From NCBI GenBank assembly GCA_963819695.1, contig CAWFXD010000002.1, forward strand, positions 620,001-684,000: DNA of 64,000 nucleotides, given 5' to 3'. The notes under the pieces are model-generated. The model did no database searches and was not told the origin of the DNA. It was given only the letters and a program-made list of their open reading frames with translations. The stretch is from DASZIT01 sp963819695. Lineage in GTDB: Bacteria > Actinomycetota > Acidimicrobiia > Acidimicrobiales > RAAP-2. This document shows, one piece after another, positions 33,192 through 41,802 of this stretch; within the stretch, counting starts at the first letter, position 1, and every line of letters begins with the position of its first letter. The position numbers and the translations under genes are program-made.

Positions 33192-34288
33192 CAGCGACAT
33201 ACCTCGGCGATGGGCAGTACCCGGGTGGTGACCGGCGGGGGATCGGGGTTGTCGAGCCATCGGACGGTGACGAACCCCCGATGACGGCCTCCGGTGTCGA
33301 GCCAGTTGTCGACCCCGGGATCGGCGGCGGCGACGATGATCCGTGCGCCACCCTTGCCGTCGCCAACCGCGCCGGCGTTGGTGATCGAGCTGCGCCGCCG
33401 CCGGGGGTCGATGCACTCGTGCCAGATGTTCTCGACAGTGACGCTCCAGTAGCGGGTATCGGGCGGCACCAGGTCGATGACCAGTGCCTGGTCGGGCTCG
33501 AGGCGGAAGGTGCCGATCATGTAGAGGTTGTCCGGGGTGGTGTCGGCGGCACCGAGCTCGGCGGCCTCGGCGGTGACCAGATGATTGGGCTGCTCGAGCA
33601 GCTCGGGTCGGATGGTCCGGTGCAAAGTGGTGAGCTTGGCGATGCTCCAGGCCATGCCGGTCAGCTGTTCGGCGAGGGTCTCGTCGGTCGGCGGGGGAGG
33701 AAGAGCCGGCGGATCCAGCGGCTCGATGTCGATGCCGGCGAGCGTCTCGGTGGCCCGATCGGCGATGTACTCGCGGACCAGGATGGCCGAGCTGTCCTCG
33801 GGAATGGGGATCCACTGGCCATCGCCCAGCTCCTCGGCGGTCGGCTCTTGGGCCGCCAGCACCAGGGAAAAGGCGCCATCGTCGGTCAATGACAGATCGC
33901 GGTCGGAGATGTAGGCGGCCATGCGCCGCGGGGTGAGCCCGGCCCCGGCCAGCACCTGGAAGCCGAGATAGGCACTGGTCCCCCGGTGGCCGCGTACCCG
34001 GTAGCGGTGGTGGCCGTCGATCATGGCCAGGAAGTACTCCCCGTCGGGAGCGGGGCCACCGATGAGACGGGCCTCGGTGTTCATGGAGAAGAACCAGGGA
34101 GCCTGGTGGTCGATGTCGAGCGAGAGCTCGGAGCACAACGCGGTTGCCCGGGCCAGGACCCGCAGGCCCTCGAGCAGCTCCAATTCGTTCTCGGCCTCGG
34201 CTTCAACCGATTTGGTCAGGTCGTCGAGCATCTGGCGCACGAATCGCCAGGCTTCCAGCGTCAGGGGTCCGTCTCCGGTCACCGTCAC
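33191..34288 (-). CDS. DUF1214 domain protein, sulfotransferase partner
   Basis: 365 residues. The C-terminal region has the DUF1214 pattern: RYWSVTVENIWHECIDPRRRRSSITNAG, then GARIIVAAADPGVDNWLDTGGRHRGFVTVRW. The middle part (EYFLAMIDGHHRYRVRGHRGTSAYLGFQV) is a beta-rich domain seen in such proteins. The function is unknown. It is translationally coupled to the sulfotransferase. GTG 34288 is the first in-frame start after an open stretch without ATG. The start is uncertain. Confidence 0.7.
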   Translation of the reverse strand: MTVTGDGPLTLEAWRFVRQMLDDLTKSVEAEAENELELLEGLRVLARATALCSELSLDIDHQAPWFFSMNTEARLIGGPAPDGEYFLAMIDGHHRYRVRGHRGTSAYLGFQVLAGAGLTPRRMAAYISDRDLSLTDDGAFSLVLAAQEPTAEELGDGQWIPIPEDSSAILVREYIADRATETLAGIDIEPLDPPALPPPPTDETLAEQLTGMAWSIAKLTTLHRTIRPELLEQPNHLVTAEAAELGAADTTPDNLYMIGTFRLEPDQALVIDLVPPDTRYWSVTVENIWHECIDPRRRRSSITNAGAVGDGKGGARIIVAAADPGVDNWLDTGGRHRGFVTVRWLDNPDPPPVTTRVLPIAEVCR

Positions 34289-34367
34289 CCGCGGAATCTG
34301 TGTTTGACGGTGGGTGACACGTCCCTTATAGATACGACATCTCGGACTCGTTGACAAGGAGCACCCG

Positions 34368-35129
34368 GTGGCTGCCGCCGATCTGACTGAAGACCTTGAT
34401 GTCCCCCTATCTGAACACCCGGTGGCCGTCGAGCTCGCCCGGGCGGCCGGCGACCTGCTGATGGAGCTCCGATCCCGGTCACCGCAGTCGGGGCGCCAGC
34501 TCAGTGACGAGGGGGACAGGCGCTCCCATGAGTTCCTGATGGCTGAGTTGGCGTCGCGGTTCCCCGGCGACGAGATCCGATCGGAGGAGGGAGCCGACGG
34601 GCCCGGAGGCGATCGGCTCTGGATCATCGATCCGCTCGACGGATCCCGGGAGTTCGGGGAGGGCCGGGATGACTGGGCCGTCCACGTGGCCCTGGCCATC
34701 GGGGGCCACCCGTCGGTCGGGGCGGTTGCCCTCCCGGCACTCCGGGTGGTGCTCGGGACCTCAGCGCCCCCGGCGCTTTCGGAGCCCGCACCGGTGCCGA
34801 GGCTGGTGGTCAGCCGCTCCCGCCCGCCGGCGGTCGCCGACGCGGTGGCCGACCGGCTGGGAGCCACCACCATCGCCATGGGCTCGGCAGGGGCCAAGAT
34901 CGCCGCGGTGATCCGCGGCCAGGCCGACATCTACGTCCACGCCGGCGGACAGTACGAGTGGGACTCGGCCGCGCCGGTGGCAGTGGCTCTCGCCACCGGC
35001 CTGCACGCCAGCCGGATTGACGGCTCACCCCTGCGTTATGGGCTTCCTGACCCATGGCTGCCGGATCTGCTCGTCTGCCATCCCACGTTGGCCGACGCCG
35101 CCCTCTCGGCACTGTCCGAAGCCGGCTGA
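34368..35129 (+). CDS. Inositol monophosphatase-superfamily phosphatase, CysQ-like
   Basis: 253 residues. The Mg/Li-sensitive phosphatase signature is LWIIDPLDGSREFGEGRDDWAVHVAL, with the preceding metal ligand Glu in IRSEEGAD and the distal GGQYEWDSAAPVAVALATG. The DGSREF form and the short length favour CysQ, which hydrolyses 3'-phosphoadenosine 5'-phosphate. The divergent sulfotransferase produces exactly that compound, so PAP recycling is a sensible role (inference). GTG 34368 follows AAGGAG. Confidence 0.82.
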   Translation: MAAADLTEDLDVPLSEHPVAVELARAAGDLLMELRSRSPQSGRQLSDEGDRRSHEFLMAELASRFPGDEIRSEEGADGPGGDRLWIIDPLDGSREFGEGRDDWAVHVALAIGGHPSVGAVALPALRVVLGTSAPPALSEPAPVPRLVVSRSRPPAVADAVADRLGATTIAMGSAGAKIAAVIRGQADIYVHAGGQYEWDSAAPVAVALATGLHASRIDGSPLRYGLPDPWLPDLLVCHPTLADAALSALSEAG

Positions 35130-35203
35130 ACAACTCGAGGGCGCCAGACACCTGCACTTCCAGACGCCTACGAAACAAACGTAACAACCATGCAGAGCGG
35201 TCG

Positions 35204-35368
35204 GGCCGCGACCAACCGGTGGTGGGCATGACCTCCACCCCGGACGGCCAGGGCTACTGGTTCGTGGCTTCCGACGGCGGGATCTTCGCCTTCGGCGACG
35301 CCCCCTTCAACGGCTCGATGGGGGGCATCCCTCTCAATCGGCCGATCGTCGGTATGGCGGCGACCTAA
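35204..35368 (+). pseudogene. Orphan fragment of the GYW..DGGIF.FGDA repeat domain
   Basis: QPVVGMTSTPDGQGYWFVASDGGIFAFGDAPFNGSMGGIPLNRPIVGMAAT then stop. This is one full repeat and the start of the next, the same unit as in the G1 peptidase tail at 2.6-3.3 kb. It has no signal peptide or enzyme domain. An in-frame ATG at 35228 has no ribosome-binding site. It is most likely the relic of a larger surface-protein gene. Nothing else is seen in the rest of the 35130-35447 gap. Confidence 0.65.
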
Positions 35369-35447
35369 CTGTCTCGACTCGTACCCACCCAGGCTCGATC
35401 GAGAGCCGTCACCCGTACCTGCCAAGCGGGCGACCTCCCGACCCTGG

Positions 35448-36062
35448 TCAGCCCAGGTTGACGGATCGGCTGAAGGCGGCCGCCCCGGTCCGCCAGGTCT
35501 GGTCAAGATCAGAGCCGGGCGGGTAACGGTCGTCGAGCTCGAGTATCACCATCCCGTGAGCAAAGGACCAGAGTGCCTGGGCCAGGGACGGGTCGCCGGT
35601 GACCACGAACCAGGGGTTACCGGCCCACTCCTCCAGGCCCGACGGTAACTGCTCCCGGGGCAGTGGCCCGCTGGTGGCCAGACGGTAGAGATTCGGGTGG
35701 GACACCGAATACCGGTGATAGGCGGTGAGGAGGGCGTCGAGTCGGCTTTCGGAGCCGGGCTGTTGGATCGCCCGATGGCTCACCTGGCCGATGTCGACCA
35801 ACCCGTCCTCGATCAGAGCCAATTCGACACCCGCCTTTCCGGCGAAGTGCTTGTAGAGGGACGGGGCCTGTATTCCGAGCTCGTCAGCCAGCCGGCGCAT
35901 GGTGAGGGAGTCAGGGCCTTCCTCTTCGAGCAACCGGCGGGCGGCCTCGATGATCTGGGCCACCCGTGCCGGTCGGGGCGGCAATGGCTCGGGGCGCTCG
36001 ATCTCTCCCGGCAGGAGTCGTTCGGCGGGCCCATCCGAGTCCTTGTTGACCCCGCGGGTCAT
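35448..36062 (-). CDS. TetR family transcriptional regulator
   Basis: 204 residues. The HTH is VAQIIEAARRLLEEEGPDSLTMRRLADELGIQAPSLYKHFAGKAGVEL. The C-terminal part carries the TetR_C_33/WHG-like pattern (AYHRYSVSHPNLYRLATSGPL, ALWSFAHGMVILELDDRYPP). It is the last gene of a three-gene leftward operon (start overlaps the YrdB stop, ATGA). The operon's operator at 37015-37053 is its likely target. Confidence 0.88.
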   Translation of the reverse strand: MTRGVNKDSDGPAERLLPGEIERPEPLPPRPARVAQIIEAARRLLEEEGPDSLTMRRLADELGIQAPSLYKHFAGKAGVELALIEDGLVDIGQVSHRAIQQPGSESRLDALLTAYHRYSVSHPNLYRLATSGPLPREQLPSGLEEWAGNPWFVVTGDPSLAQALWSFAHGMVILELDDRYPPGSDLDQTWRTGAAAFSRSVNLG

Positions 36063-36433
36063 CCGGCGCTCCGGATGGCCGACGATTCCGACGGTAACGC
36101 GGAAGTCCGTCGATCGAAGACGCGGGCCAGGAGGGTGTTGACCACCGCGACCACGATGAACAACTCACTCAGCCACCTCGGCCCGGACACGCCGAGGGCG
36201 ACGGCGGCACCGGCGAAGACGGCCAACTCCGCCACCATGGCCATCGGATCTCCCAGACGCCAACGCGCCTTGGGTGCCAACAGCAGTCCCCACAGGACCA
36301 TCGCCGCCAGCGGGGTGAAGATAGCCAGGGCGACCCGGACGACCAGTGGGGAAGGGTTGGCCGCGCCCCAGTAACCCAGAGCCGCGTAAGCGGTCATCTC
36401 CACCATGAACCGCAGGACCAGGTTGGCCATCAT
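36059..36433 (-). CDS. YrdB family (DUF2568) small membrane protein
   Basis: 124 residues, four short helices. LVLRFMVEMTAYAALGYWGA opens the protein, then VRVALAIFTPLAAMVLWGLLLAPKARWRL and MVAELAVFAGAAVAL, a YrdB/DUF2568 pattern. Its function is unknown. ATG 36433 or ATG 36430 can start it. It lies in the middle of the DUF385-YrdB-TetR operon, about 82 bases after DUF385 and overlapping tetR. Confidence 0.75.
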   Translation of the reverse strand: MMANLVLRFMVEMTAYAALGYWGAANPSPLVVRVALAIFTPLAAMVLWGLLLAPKARWRLGDPMAMVAELAVFAGAAVALGVSGPRWLSELFIVVAVVNTLLARVFDRRTSALPSESSAIRSAG

Positions 36434-36515
36434 CGGGTGGGACCCCGTCTGGTAGGAGGGGAGGGGAGGACCCCGACGGGCGAGAGGACGATCCCTGACT
36501 GCCGTCGGTGACATC

Positions 36516-36980
36516 TCAGCTGGTCGGTTCCGACAGGACGAACACGGGATGGTCGGGCGCAATCCGCAGGAGGTCCTCGTCGCTGGAGTCAGCGCTCACC
36601 CCGCCGAAGAACACACCGACTTCTGCCTTCCATCGGCGAAGGTAGGCACGCAGGACCGGGGGCTTCTGGCCGTCCGGAAGCTCGGTGGCGATCCGGGGGT
36701 CGCGTCGCCGGCCCAGGATGAGGACCAGTCGGCCGCCGTCGGCTCGGGCATTCCGGACCCATTGAGCCTCGCCCCTCGGCGCCAACAGGTACTGGCGGCC
36801 CTCGAAATCGAGCAGGTTGACTGGGGTGTGGCGGGGGACGCCGCTCTGACGGCCTTTGACTTCCAGCACCCGGCTGCCCCAGATGCTGATGCCGATGCGG
36901 GTCATGGCGGCCACGCAGGGATTGAAGACCCGTTGGGTGAACCATCCGGGCTTCTGGTAGTGGGTGCTTGATTCGGACAT
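36516..36980 (-). CDS. Nitroreductase/deazaflavin (F420)-dependent oxidoreductase, DUF385
   Basis: 154 residues. The split-barrel DUF385 motif set is GSRVLEVKGRQSGVPRHTPVNLLDFEGRQYLLAPRGEAQWVRNARADGGRLVLI, the Ddn-like F420-binding pattern. The N-terminus lacks an export signal. It is first in a leftward operon with YrdB and TetR. A double palindrome lies 35 bases upstream of its ATG, which indicates repression by the operon's TetR protein. Confidence 0.88.
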   Translation of the reverse strand: MSESSTHYQKPGWFTQRVFNPCVAAMTRIGISIWGSRVLEVKGRQSGVPRHTPVNLLDFEGRQYLLAPRGEAQWVRNARADGGRLVLILGRRRDPRIATELPDGQKPPVLRAYLRRWKAEVGVFFGGVSADSSDEDLLRIAPDHPVFVLSEPTS

Positions 36981-37014
36981 CTGGTCTCCTTGCTTGGCTC
37001 GGGTCTGGCGGGTC

Positions 37015-37053
37015 GGCTAACGCTGTTAGCTACTGTAGCTAACGGCGTTAGCC
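37015..37053. promoter_or_regulatory. Double TetR-type operator upstream of the DUF385 operon
   Basis: An 18-base arm (37015-37032) is repeated inverted at 37036-37053 with one mismatch around CTG. It contains two complete CTAAC-nnn-GTTAG sites (37017-37029 and 37039-37051), 22 bases apart, on the same DNA face, and a central TAGCTA...TAGCTA. This is a strong candidate operator for two TetR dimers. Confidence 0.75.
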
Positions 37054-37271
37054 GATGTCAAGGGCCTTCCGGAATTTGGTCCGCAGGCAGGGCATTCGGG
37101 CTCGTGGCCGCCGGCCGATGAGTTTGTCCATCCGTCCCGGGTCTCCACCGGTTGAGGGATCGGCAACCGTTTCAGGCTTACCCCGCGGGGTAGTGAGGCA
37201 TGGACAGGTGCGGTGTTCTGGCAACATCCCATCGGTTGGCGGTTTCAACGAGCCCGGTCAGAGGAGTGCAG

Positions 37272-38012
37272 ATGACCTTTCCGCAGGTGGTATCCCGCCA
37301 AGAGTGGCTGGTGGCGCGCAAGGAATTGCTCGAAGCCGAAAAGGAAATGACGAGGGCCCGCGATGCGCTGAACGTCAGGCGCCGCCAGTTGCCGATGGTC
37401 AAGATCGAGAAGGATTATGCCTTCGAAGGACTGGATGGTACGGCCAGCCTGCTCGATCTCTTCCTCGGACGACGCCAGCTCATCATCCGCCACTTCATGT
37501 TCGACCCGAGCTGGGACGAAGGCTGTCCGAGCTGTACCGCGGCGTCCGACGAGGTGTCCGATGGCCTGCTTGCCCATCTGCACGCCCGGGACACCTCCTT
37601 TGTGACGGTCTCCCGGGCACCGCTCGGCAAGATCGAGGCGTACCGGCTCCGCAAGGGTTGGAGATTCCCCTGGTACTCGTCATACGGCAGTGATTTCAAC
37701 TACGACTTCCACGTCACTCTGGACGAGTCGGTGGCTCCCGTAGAGTTCAACTATCGCAACAAAGCCGAGCTCGAGCAGGTTGGCATGGGTTGGCTGGCGG
37801 ACGGGTCGTCCGAGCAACCCGGCCACAGTATGTTCCTGCGCGACGGAGACAGCGTCTTCCACACCTATTCGATGTACGCCCGAGGCGCGGAAGCCCTGGG
37901 TGGTTCGTACTACTTCCTGGATCTCACCGCGCTCGGACGCCAAGAGGAATGGGAGAAGCCGGAAGGCCGCATTCCCAACGCCCACGGGGCCAGCCCCGAT
38001 TTCTCCCTATGA
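37272..38012 (+). CDS. DUF899 (thioredoxin-like fold) protein
   Basis: 246 residues. VVSRQEWLVARKELLEAEKEMTRARDAL is the conserved N-terminal helix. LIIRHFMFDPSWDEGCPSCTAASDEV places a C-P-S-C pair where thioredoxins have their active site. WKF-like segments RKGWRFPWYSSYGSDFNYDFHV and HTYSMYARGAEALGGSYYFLDLTALGRQEEWEKPEGR are DUF899 signatures. The reaction is unknown, perhaps thiol redox. The ribosome-binding site is GAGGAG, 8 bases before ATG. Confidence 0.88.
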   Translation: MTFPQVVSRQEWLVARKELLEAEKEMTRARDALNVRRRQLPMVKIEKDYAFEGLDGTASLLDLFLGRRQLIIRHFMFDPSWDEGCPSCTAASDEVSDGLLAHLHARDTSFVTVSRAPLGKIEAYRLRKGWRFPWYSSYGSDFNYDFHVTLDESVAPVEFNYRNKAELEQVGMGWLADGSSEQPGHSMFLRDGDSVFHTYSMYARGAEALGGSYYFLDLTALGRQEEWEKPEGRIPNAHGASPDFSL

Positions 38013-38169
38013 CCCGGAAAGCCTGTCACCGGCGGGGTGGAGGGTGACCCGACTCGCCGGTGACCAGCGGGATTGCCGAGCCCGGGGGAGAGGTTTTGGA
38101 GGCCGGCGGGCGGGGAACAATGGAATCCGTCGGTCTCGGCGCAAATCCCCCACTCAGAGATCGGCTCCA

Positions 38170-38210
38170 GAAGCCCCCGCCCGGCGAAACCATTTCTCGG
38201 GCGGGGCTTC
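38170..38210. terminator. GC-rich hairpin between DUF899 and ligD genes
   Basis: GAAGCCCCCGCCCG and CGGGCGGGGCTTC can pair over 13 bases with one bulge and a ~14-base loop. There is no T-run, so intrinsic termination is uncertain. It could instead be a transcript-end stem or an attenuator ahead of ligD. The surrounding 38013-38306 gap holds no gene. Confidence 0.35.
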
Positions 38211-38306
38211 GCGTGATCTCGGACTCCAGCGCCCCGGCGGTCGGGCAATGTGCCCCGGGTACCAGGTTGTCAGGGGACCACGCCGGCCTCGACCGGGTCC
38301 AAGGGC

Positions 38307-39785
38307 ATGACCTCGGCTTCAGCCTCCCCGTCCCGTGGGAAGGCGGACCGCCTGGACGAGTACCGGGGCAAGCGCCGGACCGGGCGGACTCCGGAGCCGA
38401 TACCGAAGGGAACCGGGTCGAGCCGCGCCTCTCGGTCCAAGCGCGAACCGATGTTCGTCATCCAGGAACACCACGCCACCGCCCTCCACTGGGATTTCCG
38501 GCTCGAGCACGACGGCGTGCTCGTCTCGTGGGCACTGCCCAAAGGGCTCCCCGTCGACCCTCACCAGAATCGCCTGGCCGTGCACACCGAGGACCACCCG
38601 ATGGACTATGCCAGCTTCGAGGGCGAGATCCCGGCCGGTGAATACGGAGGCGGGACTGTCACCGTGTGGGACACCGGCACCTACGCCGTCGAGAAGTGGA
38701 TGGAGAAAGAGGTTGCCGTGGTGCTGCACGGGGACCGCGCCAACGGTCGCTATGTGCTGTTCCCGACCAACGGGAAGCAGTGGATGATCCACCGGCGGGA
38801 CCCGGTCCCCGACGGCTGGGAGCCACTGCCGACCGAATTCCGGCCGATGCTGGCCACGCCCGGCGAGCTCCCGAAGGGGCGGGGGTGGGCCTACGAGTTC
38901 AAGTGGGACGGCATCCGAGCCGGGGTGTCGGTGGAGGGGGGCCGGGTCCATGTCCGATCTCGCAACGACCTCGACCTGACGGCAGCGTTCCCCGAACTGC
39001 AGGGCTTGGGGGCGTCGCTGGGCATGACCACCGCCTTCTTCGACGGCGAGGTGGTGGTCACCGGACCGGAGGGCGTTCCGGCGTTCTCCCTCGTCCAGCA
39101 TCGTCTTCACGTCGACAACCACCGCGTCGCCGCCCGGCTGGCCCAGGAGACACCGGCGTCGCTGATGCTTTTCGACCTGCTCTACCTCAACGGGATGTCA
39201 TTGGTGGACCTGCCCTACCGGGACCGCCGCGAGGTGCTCGACTCGCTGGGCATCGGCGGCGATCATTGGGTGGTGGCGCCGTCCTTCACCGGCGACGGGG
39301 CCGATGTGATGAACACCGCCATCGAGAATGGCCTCGAGGGGGTCGTCTCCAAGCGGGCCTCCAGTCCTTACCGGCTCGGGCGGCGGAGTGACGAATGGGT
39401 GAAGACCAAGTTCGTCCGCTCCCAGGAGGTGGTCATCGGCGGCTATACCGCCGGGAACGGCTCGCGTCGGGCAACGTTCGGGGCACTGCTCCTGGGGATA
39501 CCCACCGCCGACGGGTTGGCCTATGTGGGCAAGGTCGGTACCGGCTTTTCCGACCAGGATCGGACCCAGCTGGTGGAACGGTTGCGGCGGGCGCCGCGGA
39601 AGACCAGCCCGTTCTCGACGCCGCCCCCGTTGCCGAAGGGCTCCGGGGTCACCTGGACCCGACCGTCGGTGGTCGGCGAGGTGCAGTTCAGCGAGTGGAC
39701 CCCGGACGGATTTCTGCGTCACCCTTCGTGGCGAGGGCTGAGGCCGGACAAGTCGGCAAAGGAGATCGTCCGTGAGTCGGAGTGA
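38307..39785 (+). CDS. ligD: LigD-type ATP-dependent DNA ligase with 3'-phosphoesterase domain
   Basis: 492 residues. Residues ~10-165 form the 3'-phosphoesterase domain (EYRGKRRTGRTPEP, FVIQEHHATALHWDFRLEHDGVLVSWALPKG, GEYGGGTV). The ligase core follows, with motif I FKWDGIRAGV (nucleophilic Lys), then FFDGEVV, FDLLYLNG, EGVVSKRASSPY and WVKTKF, and an OB domain. It seals double-strand breaks in NHEJ. The polymerase domain usually fused to LigD is a separate downstream gene overlapping by 14 bases. ATG 38307 fits the family start, and the frame opens at 38250. Confidence 0.93.
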   Translation: MTSASASPSRGKADRLDEYRGKRRTGRTPEPIPKGTGSSRASRSKREPMFVIQEHHATALHWDFRLEHDGVLVSWALPKGLPVDPHQNRLAVHTEDHPMDYASFEGEIPAGEYGGGTVTVWDTGTYAVEKWMEKEVAVVLHGDRANGRYVLFPTNGKQWMIHRRDPVPDGWEPLPTEFRPMLATPGELPKGRGWAYEFKWDGIRAGVSVEGGRVHVRSRNDLDLTAAFPELQGLGASLGMTTAFFDGEVVVTGPEGVPAFSLVQHRLHVDNHRVAARLAQETPASLMLFDLLYLNGMSLVDLPYRDRREVLDSLGIGGDHWVVAPSFTGDGADVMNTAIENGLEGVVSKRASSPYRLGRRSDEWVKTKFVRSQEVVIGGYTAGNGSRRATFGALLLGIPTADGLAYVGKVGTGFSDQDRTQLVERLRRAPRKTSPFSTPPPLPKGSGVTWTRPSVVGEVQFSEWTPDGFLRHPSWRGLRPDKSAKEIVRESE

Positions 39786-40683
39786 ACGGGTGGAGACCAG
39801 GGTCGACGGCCGCCAGTTGTCGCTCAGCCACCTCGACAAGGTGATGTTTCCGGCGACGGGATTCACCAAGGGCCAGTTGATCGACTACTACGCCCACATC
39901 GCCCCGGTGATGCTCCCCCACGTGATCGACCGGCCGGTGACCTTTCGCCGGTACCCGGACGGGGTGGAGAGCAAGTCCTTCTTCGAGAAGCATGTGCCGT
40001 CCCACACGCCCGAGTGGGTGCGGACCGTCGAGGTCCCATCGACGTCCAGCCGGGGCGGCGGGTCCGATGTCGAGCATGCGTTGATAAGCGATCTTCCCAC
40101 CCTGGTGTGGGCGGCCAATTTGGCTGTCATCGAATTTCACGTACCACTCTGGCGTGTCGGTCGGCGGCGCAAACTCCCCGCCCCTCCTGACCACATGGTG
40201 TTCGACCTCGACCCCGGACCGGGAGCCACCATCGTGGAGTGCTGCCGGGTGGCCCAGTGGATCGCCGAGGCCATGGTCGACCTGGACAGCCGTCCGCTGG
40301 CCAAGACCAGTGGGTCCAAGGGGCTGCAACTCTACGTCCCGCTGAGCGGCCGACCGACCTGGGAACGGACCCGAGACCGCGCCCACGACCTGGCCGTCCA
40401 GCTCGAGCACGATCATCCCGAGCTGGTGGTGTCCACCATGGCCAAGGCGCTTCGGAAGGACAAGGTGTTCATCGACTGGAGCCAGAACTCTGCATCCAAG
40501 ACCACCGTGGCCGCCTACTCGGTGCGAGCCCGCCCCGAGCCCACGGTTTCCACCCCGGTCGACTGGGACGAAGTGGCGGCCTGCGAGGCGAGTGGGGACC
40601 CGGCCGACCTCCGGTTCACCACCGACGAGGTGTTGGCCCGGGTGGACGACCGTGGCGACCTCTTCGCGCCGTTGGATCCCTAG
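39772..40683 (+). CDS. LigD-type primase/polymerase (AEP) for NHEJ
   Basis: 303 residues. The archaeo-eukaryotic primase fold has SHLDKVMFPATGFTKGQLIDYYAHIAP, DRPVTFRRYPDGV, FFEKHVP, DHMVFDLDPGPGA (catalytic Asp pair), KTSGSKGLQLYVPL and KDKVFIDWSQNSASKTTVAAYSVR. It fills gaps and adds ribonucleotides at breaks. GTG 39772 lies inside the ligase gene end, with AAAGGAG in front, so the two are coupled. It converges on ku, 13 bases apart. Confidence 0.93.
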   Translation: MSRSERVETRVDGRQLSLSHLDKVMFPATGFTKGQLIDYYAHIAPVMLPHVIDRPVTFRRYPDGVESKSFFEKHVPSHTPEWVRTVEVPSTSSRGGGSDVEHALISDLPTLVWAANLAVIEFHVPLWRVGRRRKLPAPPDHMVFDLDPGPGATIVECCRVAQWIAEAMVDLDSRPLAKTSGSKGLQLYVPLSGRPTWERTRDRAHDLAVQLEHDHPELVVSTMAKALRKDKVFIDWSQNSASKTTVAAYSVRARPEPTVSTPVDWDEVAACEASGDPADLRFTTDEVLARVDDRGDLFAPLDP

Positions 40684-40696
40684 TCTTCGAGCCGGC

Positions 40697-41695
40697 TCAG
40701 GACGCCTTCCGCCGGGCGGTCCCAGCCCGGGCGGGTGCTGCCGCCTTGCGTCCAGGGGCCTTCCCGGCCGCCGGTTTGCCGGCCGCCGGACGCTTCGCGG
40801 CCTTGGCAACCGGACGAGAGGTGCGGCCCGAGATGGCCGGCTTGGCCGCCACCGTGGGCTTCTTGGCCTTCGACCGGCTGGACCCTGAACCGCCAGATTC
40901 CGATCCGGCCTTGGCCTTCCCTCGCGAGCGGTCGACGCTCTGCTTCAGCGCGTCCATCAGATCGACGATGGGCGCCCCCTTGGTCACCTCGGCGTGGACC
41001 ACCACGTCTTCGCCCTTCTGCTTCCGGGCGATGAGTGCCTTGACTTCTTCGGCGTAGGTGTCTTGGTAGGCCTCCGGTTCCCAGGGCCCGGAAAGGGCAT
41101 TCACCAACTCGACCGCCATGGTCAGCTCCTTGGGAGTGGAGGGCTTGGCATCGGGCAGGTCCCCGAGTACATCGATCGGGTCGCGAATCTCGTCGGCGAA
41201 GTACAAGGTCTCGAGGACCAGGATGTCCCGATCGGCCCGCACCACGCAGAGGTATTCCTTGTTCCTCATGACGAACAGCGAGACGCCCGCCATGTTGGTC
41301 TTGGCCATGGCCTGCAGGAGCAAGCGGTAGGGCTTGACCGCCGCCTCACCCTTGGGAGCCAGATAGTAGGTCGACCGGTAGAAGATGGGGTTGATTTCGC
41401 TGAGCTCGACGAAATCGGAGATCTCGATGGTGGACGAGCGTTCCGGGGAGGCCGCCGCCAGCTCTTCCTTGGTGACGATGACGCTCTCGCCGCCCAGGTC
41501 GTATCCCTTCACGATGTCGGCGTAGGCGACCTCTTTGCCGCTCCGCTCATTCACCCGCAAGTTGCGGACCCGATCCGAGGTGCCCGCCTCGAACTGGTGG
41601 AAGCGAACGGTGTGCTCCTCGGTGGCCGAATACATGCCCACCGGGATATTGACCAGCCCGAAGCTGACCGAACCCGTCCAAATGCTGTGAGCCAT
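40697..41695 (-). CDS. ku: NHEJ protein Ku
   Basis: 332 residues. The Ku core is residues ~1-255: MAHSIWTGSVSFGLVNIPVGMY, EIDPIFY-like EINPIFYRSTYYLAP, KTNMAGVSLFVMRNKEYLCVVRA, LETLYFADEIR. It forms a ring on DNA ends and recruits LigD. The C-terminal ~75 residues are an Ala/Lys/Pro-rich tail (repeats such as AAGKPAAGKAPGRKAA), long and basic, probably for extra DNA contact. ATG 41695 has AAAGGAGATGCA. It is convergent with the LigD pair. Confidence 0.96.
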   Translation of the reverse strand: MAHSIWTGSVSFGLVNIPVGMYSATEEHTVRFHQFEAGTSDRVRNLRVNERSGKEVAYADIVKGYDLGGESVIVTKEELAAASPERSSTIEISDFVELSEINPIFYRSTYYLAPKGEAAVKPYRLLLQAMAKTNMAGVSLFVMRNKEYLCVVRADRDILVLETLYFADEIRDPIDVLGDLPDAKPSTPKELTMAVELVNALSGPWEPEAYQDTYAEEVKALIARKQKGEDVVVHAEVTKGAPIVDLMDALKQSVDRSRGKAKAGSESGGSGSSRSKAKKPTVAAKPAISGRTSRPVAKAAKRPAAGKPAAGKAPGRKAAAPARAGTARRKAS

Positions 41696-41802
41696 TGCAT
41701 CTCCTTTCGGCCAGGTGTGGTCGGCCGGCATATCTGTGCCATTTCCCTAGCTAAGACCGCTAGGAGCCGAAATAGTCATCGGTGGGGAGCAAACAATACA
41801 GT

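Noticed and set aside
32013..34136. A long minus-strand frame that fuses ~310 codons to the sulfotransferase
   Set aside because: The extra part overlaps the DUF1214 gene in another frame and shows no domain. The sulfotransferase start at 33191 overlaps the DUF1214 stop in the usual coupled manner.
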